This document shows, piece by piece, positions 1 through 5,095 of a DNA stretch of 5,357 nucleotides. The DNA comes from Thermoflexales bacterium (lineage in GTDB: Bacteria; Chloroflexota; Anaerolineae; B4-G1), in contig SKQX01000237.1 in the NCBI GenBank assembly GCA_007118795.1, positions 1-5,357 of the forward strand, read 5' to 3'. The position numbers were made by a program, and so were the translations under genes. Each line of letters begins with the position of its first letter. Position 1 is the stretch's first letter. The notes below the pieces were generated by a model. That model was given only the letters and a program-made list of their open reading frames with translations, searched no databases and was not told the origin of the DNA.

Positions 1-73
1 ACACCCAAGCGGCGGGGGGACTGAGGCGGGGTCTCGCGGCATGTGGACGCGGGTCACAGACCCGCTGCGAGCT
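1..73. repeat. 73-bp direct repeat, copy 1
   Basis: These bases are identical over all 73 positions to 189-261. They consist of a 35-bp leader beginning ACACCCAAGCGG plus one 38-bp unit. The unit contains the perfect palindrome GCGGGTC-ACA-GACCCGC at 49-65. Exact identity at this length, while neighbouring units differ by several bases, suggests recent duplication or gene conversion. The window edge cuts the left side, so the repeat may be longer. Confidence 0.95.
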
Positions 74-188
74 CGGCCCTGGGGACGGGGGGCACGGACC
101 CGCGGCGAGCTCGGGGGTGCGGAGGCAGCTCAGGGCCCCTCGGCAAGCCAGGGGATGAGAGGATCCGCCGGCCAGCTCGAGGCACGCC

Positions 189-261
189 ACACCCAAGCGG
201 CGGGGGGACTGAGGCGGGGTCTCGCGGCATGTGGACGCGGGTCACAGACCCGCTGCGAGCT
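189..261. repeat. 73-bp direct repeat, copy 2
   Basis: This is the second perfect copy of 1-73. It carries the same 17-base palindrome at 237-253 and leads into three further 38-bp units. The offset between copies is 188 bases, made of 73 + 38 + 38 + 39. Confidence 0.95.
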
Positions 262-425
262 AGGGGCTGCGGACGGGGGGCACAGACCCGCTGCGAGCTA
301 GGGGATGCGGACGGGAGGCACGGACCCGCTGCGAGCTAGGGGATGCGGACGCAGGTCAGGGCCCCTCGGCGAGCCACGGGATGAGAACATCGCCGGCCAG
401 CTCGATCCACCTTGCCGAAGGATCC

Positions 426-482
426 CAACCTGCAACCTGCAACGTTCAACCTGCCAACGTCCAACGTTCAACCTCCAACCCG
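426..482. repeat. Heptameric CAACNTN tandem repeat
   Basis: Eight units of the form CAACCTG, CAACGTT or CAACCTC start at 426, 433, 440, 447, 455, 462, 469 and 476. Spacing is 7 throughout except for a single +1 step (447 to 455). Such intergenic heptamer tracts are known from cyanobacteria, and similar ones, as I recall, from Chloroflexota. The role is unknown. The reverse strand reads open here, but the peptide only reflects the period. The flanks 414-425 and 483-563 show nothing I can assign. Confidence 0.85.
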
Positions 483-563
483 CCGCCCCTCTGACGAAGA
501 ACCTGAACGCCGCCCTGACCAACGCCGACTGCGCCGTCGTCGGCACCAAACACCGGCCGTACC

Positions 564-723
564 GAGGGTGTTGAATAAGTCGCCACCAGCTGAATCGGTG
601 GGGAACACGTACCGTTGAGCCTGGCATTTTCGCCGTAGCGTCCCTGTTACGGGTCCACATAGCACCAGAAGTGGGGCGTCCGCCCTATGGGGTCAGCCCC
701 CTGGAGTGTTTTTCAACACTCTC
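564..723. mobile_element. MITE-like element or insertion-sequence remnant with inverted ends
   Basis: The left end GAGGGTGTTGAATAAG (564-579) and the reverse complement of the right end, GAGAGTGTTGAAAAAC (723-708), agree at 13 of 16 positions, giving a 160-bp unit with terminal inverted repeats. The GTGTTGAA core resembles ends of some transposase-bearing insertion sequences, from memory. There is no transposase inside, so this would be a non-autonomous element or a solo remnant. The right end also folds on itself (701-726: GTGTT-TTTC-AACAC with a flanking CTGGA/TCCAG extension and a 2-nt bulge), so part of the similarity could come from a simple hairpin. I see no convincing target-site duplication. 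The element ends about 10 bp before the tRNA-Cys promoter. Confidence 0.5.
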
Positions 724-733
724 CAGAACTGGC

Positions 734-762
734 TTGCGACGGCTAGCGACATGTGGTAGAAT
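734..762 (+). promoter_or_regulatory. Sigma70-type promoter for tRNA-Cys
   Basis: A -35 box TTGCGA (734-739) and a -10 box TAGAAT (757-762) are separated by exactly 17 bp. The -10 box is preceded by TGG (754-756), an extended -10 (TGn). Transcription would start around 768-770, a few bases before the mature 5' end of tRNA-Cys at 775. The position is what a short-leader tRNA promoter should show, and it may serve the whole tRNA-tRNA-rplI run. Confidence 0.8.
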
Positions 763-774
763 GCGCGGTGAAAG

Positions 775-846
775 GGCGGCGTAGCCAAGTGGCAAGGCAG
801 GACTCTGCAAAAGTCCCATCCGCCGGTTCGAATCCGGCCGCCGCCT
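775..846 (+). tRNA. tRNA-Cys (anticodon GCA)
   Basis: This is a full cloverleaf of 72 nt. The acceptor stem GGCGGCG (775-781) pairs perfectly with CGCCGCC (839-845). The D stem is GCC/GGC (784-786/796-798). The anticodon stem GGACT/AGTCC (800-804/812-816) holds the loop CTGCAAA, which places GCA at 807-809. The T arm is GCCGG-TTCGAAT-CCGGC (822-838). The discriminator base at 846 is T (U73), the usual identity base for tRNA-Cys. The CCA end is not encoded, since CTT follows. Confidence 0.97.
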
Positions 847-864
847 CTTCTCCTCAGGGTTGAC

Positions 865-889
865 CGCGGGCAGCTGGGTGCTGCCCGCG
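865..889 (+). other. GC-rich hairpin between the two tRNAs
   Basis: CGCGGGCAG (865-873) pairs perfectly with CTGCCCGCG (881-889) around a 7-nt loop, giving a 9-bp stem. No T run follows, so it is not a standard intrinsic terminator. It sits in the 51-bp tRNA spacer, 18 bp after tRNA-Cys and 8 bp before tRNA-Leu. It could be a processing guide, a weak pause site or a partial terminator. The fold is clear and the role is inferred. Confidence 0.65.
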
Positions 890-897
890 CGCTATGC

Positions 898-981
898 GGG
901 GCGGTGGCGGAATAGGAAGACGCCGAGGACTTAAAATCCTCTGTCCGAGAGGACGTGTGGGTTCGAATCCCACCCGCCCTA
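898..981 (+). tRNA. tRNA-Leu (anticodon TAA)
   Basis: This is a class II tRNA of 84 nt. The acceptor GGGGCGG (898-904) pairs with CCGCCCT (974-980), with a G-U first pair. The D stem is GCG/CGC (907-909/921-923). The anticodon stem GAGGA/TCCTC (925-929/937-941) has the loop CTTAAAA, placing TAA at 932-934. A long variable arm GTCC-GAGA-GGAC (943-954) is typical of tRNA-Leu. The T arm is GTGGG-TTCGAAT-CCCAC (957-973). The discriminator is A (981), as expected for Leu. CCA is not encoded. It reads UUA codons, and UUG by wobble. Confidence 0.97.
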
Positions 982-1012
982 TTGGGAGCGAGTGTCGATT
1001 ATTTGATTGCGC

Positions 1013-1018
1013 GGAGGG
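1013..1018 (+). promoter_or_regulatory. Ribosome binding site of rplI
   Basis: GGAGGG lies 8 nt before a GTG at 1027. It fixes the start at that GTG, where the protein begins VKVILKEDVPN like other L9 proteins. An in-frame GTG at 955 would fall inside the tRNA-Leu gene and can be discarded. Confidence 0.9.
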
Positions 1019-1026
1019 ATGCTATC

Positions 1027-1521
1027 GTGAAGGTAATTCTGAAGGAAGACGTGCCCAACCTAGGCGAGAGGGGAGACGTTGCAGAAGTGGCGGACGGCTA
1101 CGCTCGGAATTATCTGATTCCGCAGGGTATGGCAATGAGAGCAACAGCCGGCTCGTTGAGGGACTTCCAGCACCGTCAGGAAATCCAAGCCCGAAAGCAT
1201 GAGCGGATGAAGAGACGAGCCGAGACATTGGCCCGGCACTTGACGGCACAGACACTCACTTTCGAGGTCAAAACTGGCGAGACAGGACAGCTGTACGGCT
1301 CGATTACCAACGCGGATATCGCTGAGGCGCTGGAAGAGCAAGCAGGTGTGGAGATTGACAGACGAGACATCCCGCTCTCGGAACCGATTCGCCAAGTAGG
1401 CGAGCATTTTGTGCCTATTCGTCTGATGGAAGAGGTGGAACCACAGGTACGTGTTGTGGTGAAACCAGAAGGAGGCGAGTTGCCAGTGAGCGCAGAGCCA
1501 GAAGAGGAGCACACTGGGTAA
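1027..1521 (+). CDS. rplI: 50S ribosomal protein L9
   Basis: This is large-subunit ribosomal protein L9, which binds 23S rRNA and extends from the ribosome as a long rod. The 164-residue product starts with the conserved N-terminal fold. The family signature is complete: G13, G16, V21, G24, Y25, N28, Y29, L30, G34, A36 and T40. A charged connecting helix (about 41-75) follows, then the C-terminal domain with the typical GSITNADIAEAL stretch at 91-102. L9 is usually near 148-150 residues. The extra length here is an acidic, disordered-looking tail (about 150-164, ending EPEEEHTG). The GTG start is set by a strong ribosome binding site and by homology. The gene lies 45 bp after tRNA-Leu with no terminator between, so read-through from the tRNA promoter is likely, and the RodZ-like gene follows after 30 bp. 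The identification is secure. Confidence 0.97.
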   Translation: MKVILKEDVPNLGERGDVAEVADGYARNYLIPQGMAMRATAGSLRDFQHRQEIQARKHERMKRRAETLARHLTAQTLTFEVKTGETGQLYGSITNADIAEALEEQAGVEIDRRDIPLSEPIRQVGEHFVPIRLMEEVEPQVRVVVKPEGGELPVSAEPEEEHTG

Positions 1522-1551
1522 GCGTTTCCACCCACACACCACTACCAAGAT

Positions 1552-2328
1552 ATGACGGTGCAGAACGTCGGCCGATTGCTGCGCGAGGCCCGCGAAAGCA
1601 GGGGAGTTGAGCTAGAAGAGGCAGCAAACGCCACCCGTATCCGAGCGCGTTTTCTGGAGCTGCTAGAAGCTGGGGATTTCGCCGCCTTCCCCGCCGGGGA
1701 CGTGCAGATACGGGGATTCCTACGGATCTATGCGCGGTACCTGAACGTACGGGCCGAAGAGGTGATGAAACTGTACGTCGGTGAGGGGCACGCCATGCCG
1801 GCGCTCCCGGTTGAAGCTGTGCCCGTCAGAGCGGAGGAGGAACCTGCCGGATCCACGGACGATCTCACATCGATCCGATTCCGTCCTCGCGACATCCCGG
1901 TGTCCTCCTCACTCCCACGGTGGATGAGCCTGGAGACCGTACTGGTAGTAGGCATCGTTCTCACCGTCTTGCTGTTGATGCTGGCTGCTGTCACCTATGT
2001 GATGAACCAGCCGCAGGATGCTCAATCCGCGCCATCGGCGGCACCGGTAGCCCCTACACTCGCCGGTCTGCCTCATCAACTGGCGACTCGAGCCGGTGAG
2101 GACGTCATCTTCACGCTGGAGGCTATCGAGCGCGTTCTGGGCCTGGGGCCGCGCGGGACAACCGTGCCGGATGAGACGGCTGCACCAGGTGACGAAGCGC
2201 TGGACACTGTGACCGGAATGGAGTTTGGTTCTCAGTCGCCGGGGCCACAGCGCCCTGGGTCCATAGACCCCGGATGGGAGGAAGACCTCGCGCCGTCCGA
2301 GATCCTGATCCACGTGAGCTCTTACTAG
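1552..2328 (+). CDS. RodZ-like helix-turn-helix membrane protein
   Basis: The product has 258 residues. Residues 4-75 form a RodZ-type helix-turn-helix domain (GRLLREARESRGVELEEAAN, then a segment with FLELLEAGDF and GFLRIYARYL). An acidic linker runs to about 120, and one hydrophobic transmembrane segment covers about 128-150. A Pro/Ala-rich exported tail follows. This order (cytoplasmic HTH, single membrane span, external tail) is that of RodZ, which links the MreB cytoskeleton to the cell-wall machinery. The usual C-terminal DUF4115 beta domain is not clearly recognisable. Only a stretch near 186-213 (FTLEAIERV to ETAAPG) recalls its start, and the rest is Gly/Pro-rich. The ATG at 1552 has no clear ribosome binding site; a GTG at 1558 is an alternative. 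Translation may depend on coupling to rplI, whose stop is 30 bp upstream. The HTH class is firm, while the role in cell shape is inferred. Confidence 0.8.
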   Translation: MTVQNVGRLLREARESRGVELEEAANATRIRARFLELLEAGDFAAFPAGDVQIRGFLRIYARYLNVRAEEVMKLYVGEGHAMPALPVEAVPVRAEEEPAGSTDDLTSIRFRPRDIPVSSSLPRWMSLETVLVVGIVLTVLLLMLAAVTYVMNQPQDAQSAPSAAPVAPTLAGLPHQLATRAGEDVIFTLEAIERVLGLGPRGTTVPDETAAPGDEALDTVTGMEFGSQSPGPQRPGSIDPGWEEDLAPSEILIHVSSY

Positions 2329-2350
2329 CAGGACGGACCGCATCCGGGTG

Positions 2351-2414
2351 CAGGTTGATGCAGACAATGACAGCGGGCGAAGGCCCGCTGTTGCCGTGTA
2401 ACAGGTTGATTATG
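2351..2414 (+). promoter_or_regulatory. rimO translation start region with duplicated CAGGTTGAT
   Basis: The nonamer CAGGTTGAT occurs at 2351-2359 and 2402-2410. The first overlaps an in-frame ATG at 2358, and the second precedes the ATG at 2412, with AGG 6 nt upstream of it. I chose 2412 because the protein then begins MDELPSFYLMSLGCPKN, matching the usual RimO N terminus. Starting at 2358 would add 18 residues that look unlike the family, and its AGG lies too close to the ATG. A hairpin lies between the two copies. Confidence 0.6.
2371..2390 (+). other. Strong hairpin in the rimO leader
   Basis: CAGCGGGC (2371-2378) pairs perfectly with GCCCGCTG (2383-2390) around the loop GAAG. It is followed by TTGCCGTG rather than a T run, so it is at best an attenuator-like or RNA-stabilising structure. 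It ends 21 bp before the rimO start and lies after the RodZ-like stop at 2328, where it could separate the expression of the two genes. Confidence 0.65.
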
Positions 2415-3761
2415 GACGAACTTCCGAGTTTCTACCTCATGTCGCTGGGTTGCCCCAAGAACCTCGTGGACAGCGAGGGGATGGCCACGCTACTGCGGCG
2501 GGCCGGCTATGGGTCCGCCACAGACCCTGAGAGAGCTGACTTCCTGATCGTCAACACCTGTGGCTTCATCGAGTCGGCGCGGGTCGAATCGCGCGCGGTG
2601 CTCAGTGAACTGACACGCAACAAGGAGCCAGAACAACGGATAATCGCTGCCGGATGTTACTCACAGCGATACCCGGGCCGGCTCGCCGAGTCGATCCCTG
2701 GCCTCGATGGGCTGATCGGAACAAGGCGATGGATGGACATCGTCGATCTGGTAGAGCAGGTCGAAGCCCGGCGGGACCGGCGTCCGGCATCCGGTCCAGT
2801 GACTCACGTGTCCCATACGGAGAGCTATGGGCGGGATCCAGCGGGGATCGTCCGCGGTGCGATTCAGGGAGCCACTGCATACCTGAAGCTGGCCGACGGA
2901 TGTAGCCGGTCCTGCGCTTTCTGCGCGATCCCAATCATCAAAGGACCGACTGTAAGCCGTCCACCAGCGACTGTTCTGGCGGACGCCAGAACACTAGACG
3001 AGCTTGGCGTGCAGGAGATTATCCTGATCGCGCAGGACACGACAAACTACGGTCGTGATCTTGGCATGGGGTACGGGCTAACAGAACTGCTGGCTGATCT
3101 GGTCAGGGCGGTGCCCCAGGTGCCGTGGATACGACTGATGTACGGCTATCCTAGCCCCACCGGTCTTAGCGACAGACTCGCGGAGACTATGGCGGATCAT
3201 CGACAGATCCTCCCCTATGTGGATCTGCCGCTACAGCACGCCCATCCGGAGGTGCTGCGGCGGATGCGCCGGCCGGCGAATATGGACCGCGTACGCAGGG
3301 GTATCGCGAGACTGCGGGAAGCCATGCCGGAAATCGCCATTCGGACGACCTTCGTGGTGGGCTTTCCAGGTGAGACGGAAAAGGAGTTTCGGACTCTCCT
3401 GCAGTTCGTGAAAGAGATCCGGTTTGACCGCTTGGGAGCGTTCACTTACTCGCACGAGGAAGGAACAGCAGCCACTGCGCTAGGCGATGACGTACCTAGA
3501 CAGGTGAAAGAGGATCGCCGGGAGCGACTCTTCGCCGCGCAGCAGCCGATCTCGTTGGAGAAGAACCGAGCGCTGGTGGGAAAGGTGCTGAACGTGCTGA
3601 TCGAAGGCGAGGGAGAGGGCGTGAGCGTTGGACGCTCCTATCGGGACGCTCCCGAAGTGGATGGCTTGGTGTTGGTCGAGACAGAGCTGCCCATCGGGCA
3701 GATCGTACCTGTGCGGATCACGACTGCGCTAGAATACGACCTGATCGGGGTCCGATCCTGA
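2412..3761 (+). CDS. rimO: Ribosomal protein S12 methylthiotransferase RimO
   Basis: RimO is a radical-SAM enzyme with two 4Fe-4S clusters that adds a methylthio group to the beta-carbon of a conserved aspartate in ribosomal protein S12. The 449-residue product is close to the E. coli length (441). The N-terminal UPF0004 domain shows its three cluster cysteines: C14 (SLGCPKN), C50 (NTCGF) and C82 (AAGCYSQRY). The radical-SAM motif CxxxCxxC is at C164, C168 and C171 (DGCSRSCAFCAIP). The C-terminal TRAM domain (about 387-447) contains GRSYRDAPEVDG at 407-418, a RimO hallmark that separates it from the tRNA enzymes MiaB and MtaB. All key residues are present. It follows the RodZ-like gene by 83 bp and fits the translation theme of the plus-strand block. 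The start is argued under the leader entry. Confidence 0.96.
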   Translation: MDELPSFYLMSLGCPKNLVDSEGMATLLRRAGYGSATDPERADFLIVNTCGFIESARVESRAVLSELTRNKEPEQRIIAAGCYSQRYPGRLAESIPGLDGLIGTRRWMDIVDLVEQVEARRDRRPASGPVTHVSHTESYGRDPAGIVRGAIQGATAYLKLADGCSRSCAFCAIPIIKGPTVSRPPATVLADARTLDELGVQEIILIAQDTTNYGRDLGMGYGLTELLADLVRAVPQVPWIRLMYGYPSPTGLSDRLAETMADHRQILPYVDLPLQHAHPEVLRRMRRPANMDRVRRGIARLREAMPEIAIRTTFVVGFPGETEKEFRTLLQFVKEIRFDRLGAFTYSHEEGTAATALGDDVPRQVKEDRRERLFAAQQPISLEKNRALVGKVLNVLIEGEGEGVSVGRSYRDAPEVDGLVLVETELPIGQIVPVRITTALEYDLIGVRS

Positions 3762-3764
3762 CCC
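3748..3764. terminator. Weak hairpin at the convergent gene junction
   Basis: GGGTC (3748-3752) pairs with GACCC (3760-3764) over a 7-nt loop and spans the rimO stop. There is no T run on either strand. Only 29 bp separate the two converging stop codons (3762-3790), and I see no better terminator there. It is offered as the best candidate, not as a confident terminator. Confidence 0.25.
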
Positions 3765-3790
3765 GTGCACCTGTCTCAGGGTCGTCGCTC

Positions 3791-5095
3791 TCAGATGTAG
3801 TGGAGTTCCCTCGCCACTCGGGATAACTCATCGCGGAATCGTGGGGCCGCGATGCCGATCAGCGCCTGGGCCCGCTCGCGGATGGTCTTCCCATAGAGAT
3901 CGGCTACGCCGTACTCCGTCACCACGTAATGGACGTGGTAACGGGTGGTGACCACGCCGGCCCCCCTCTTGAGCATAGGCACGATCCGGCTGATCTCCTT
4001 ACCTGGAACAGTAGCGGGAAGGGCGATGACGGGCACGCCTCCAGCAGATCGCGACGCACCGTAGATGAAGTCCAGCTGACCACCCACACCGCTGTAGAGC
4101 TTCGGACCGATGGAGTCAGCACAGACCTGGCCGGTCAAGTCCACCTCGATGGCTGAGTTGATCGCCACCTGTCGATCGTTCTGCGCAATGACAAAGGGGT
4201 CGTTCACGTACTCAGTGCGATGGAGCTCGATAAGAGGATTGTCGTGGGCCCATCTATATAGGCGCTGCGATCCGATCATGAAGCCGGCCGTGATCTTCCC
4301 CGGGTGGAGCGTCTTCTGCGCATTGGTCAGAACACCAGCTTCGACGAGATCGATGACACTGTCGGAGAAAAGCTCGGTGTGGACCCCCAAGTCCCGCTTG
4401 TTGTGCAAGAACTTGAGCACAGCATCCGGGATAGCCCCTAGCCCCATCTGCATGGTGGCGCCGTCGGGAATCAGCTCGGCGATGAACTCACCGATCTTGA
4501 TGTGGACGTCGGAGAGATCGCCCTCCGTCATTGGCAGCTCCAACAGCGGGTAGTCGACCGGCACGATATAGTCCAGTCGGCTTACGTGAATGAAAGAATC
4601 CCCCAGGCAACGGGGCATATTCTCGTTCACCTCGGCGATGATGATGTCAGACGCCTCCGCCGGCGACTTTGTGAGCCCGGTCTCGATCCCGTAGGAGCAA
4701 AAGCCATGTTCATCCGGCGGGGATAGGTGAACGAAGGCCACATCGACTGGGAGTATCCGTTCCTTGAAAAGCAACGTGAACTCGGAAAGAAGGACCGGCG
4801 TGAAATCGGCACGTCCTTGCTGTACTGCTTCGCGCACGTTGGGGCCGATGAAGAGTGAGTTCGCCCGAATGTGGCCTTCCATCTCCGGAGCGACGTAGTC
4901 GTCGGACCCGAGAGTGAGAGCGTGGCAGATCTCCACGTCCTTCAGCCGCTCTGCCTGGGCAACCAGAGCTTCCATCAATATTCTGGGCACGCTACAATTG
5001 CCGGTGAGGAAGATTCGATCGCCCGATTGCACGGCCGCAGCAATGGCCTCCTCGGCCGTCGTGACACGACCCTCGAAAGCCTCCATCCAACTCAT
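3791..5095 (-). CDS. Acetyl-CoA hydrolase / 4-hydroxybutyrate CoA-transferase family protein
   Basis: This 434-residue class I CoA-transferase-like enzyme moves CoA between an acyl-CoA and a carboxylate through a glutamyl-CoA thioester. Two Rossmann-like halves are visible. The N-terminal half (about 1-200) has SPPDEHGFCSYG at 125-136. The C-terminal half opens with GLGAIPDAVL (218-227) and HTELFSD (239-245), in which E241 aligns with the catalytic glutamate of 4-hydroxybutyrate CoA-transferase. Further family motifs are GGQLDFIYGASRSAGG (338-353), GKEISRIVP (365-373) and VVTEYGVADLYGKTIRERA (391-409). The length is normal. The start overlaps the alanine dehydrogenase stop as ATGA, with AGGAGG 7 nt upstream, so translation is probably coupled. 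The substrate cannot be read from sequence: acetate, butyrate, 4-hydroxybutyrate and succinate are all possible, as is simple thioester hydrolysis. It is cytoplasmic, since no signal peptide is seen. Confidence 0.92.
   Translation of the reverse strand: MSWMEAFEGRVTTAEEAIAAAVQSGDRIFLTGNCSVPRILMEALVAQAERLKDVEICHALTLGSDDYVAPEMEGHIRANSLFIGPNVREAVQQGRADFTPVLLSEFTLLFKERILPVDVAFVHLSPPDEHGFCSYGIETGLTKSPAEASDIIIAEVNENMPRCLGDSFIHVSRLDYIVPVDYPLLELPMTEGDLSDVHIKIGEFIAELIPDGATMQMGLGAIPDAVLKFLHNKRDLGVHTELFSDSVIDLVEAGVLTNAQKTLHPGKITAGFMIGSQRLYRWAHDNPLIELHRTEYVNDPFVIAQNDRQVAINSAIEVDLTGQVCADSIGPKLYSGVGGQLDFIYGASRSAGGVPVIALPATVPGKEISRIVPMLKRGAGVVTTRYHVHYVVTEYGVADLYGKTIRERAQALIGIAAPRFRDELSRVARELHYI

Larger units (their letters stand above)
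1..413. repeat. Higher-order tandem repeat array, 38-bp unit
   Basis: The 38-bp unit ends in GCGAGCT (or GCRAGCC) at 67-73, 105-111, 143-149, then 255-261, 293-299, 331-337 and 369-375, so the spacing within each run is exactly 38. Well-conserved units are 36-73, 74-111, 112-149, 224-261, 262-299, 300-337 and 338-375. Each run closes with a diverged block that begins near GGGATGAGA and contains GCCGGCCAGCTCGA (150-188 and 376-413). Two higher-order copies are therefore visible, about 1-188 and 189-413, and the second has one extra 38-bp unit. The array runs off the left edge, so its full size is unknown. Open frames across it encode low-complexity Gly/Arg/Ala peptides that simply mirror the repeat, and I do not regard it as coding. 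Confidence 0.9.

Noticed and set aside
41..339. Overlapping plus-strand open frames across the left repeat array
   Set aside because: The peptides are Arg/Gly/Ala-rich and repeat in step with the 38-bp DNA unit, all frames are open because of the GC content, and no start with a ribosome binding site or known domain is visible.
1..413. CRISPR array
   Set aside because: Units abut each other at 38 bp with no unique spacers of constant length between conserved repeats, and no cas gene is nearby.
298..660. 120-residue minus-strand open frame
   Set aside because: It crosses the 38-bp array, the heptamer tract and the left end of the inverted-repeat element. Its sequence reflects those repeats and matches no family I recognise.
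701..726. Intrinsic terminator
   Set aside because: The hairpin has its T run in the loop, not after the stem, and contains a 2-nt bulge. The inverted match to 564-579 is a better explanation, though not proven.
955..1026. Upstream GTG start for rplI
   Set aside because: It lies inside the tRNA-Leu T arm region. The GTG at 1027 has a proper ribosome binding site and gives the standard L9 N terminus.
1060..1548. 162-residue minus-strand open frame opposite rplI
   Set aside because: It is a shadow of a confidently identified gene with no domain of its own.
2274..2411. Long N-terminal extension of RimO from the ATG at 2274
   Set aside because: It overlaps the end of the RodZ-like gene, the added residues do not resemble RimO, and the family N terminus fits the ATG at 2412.
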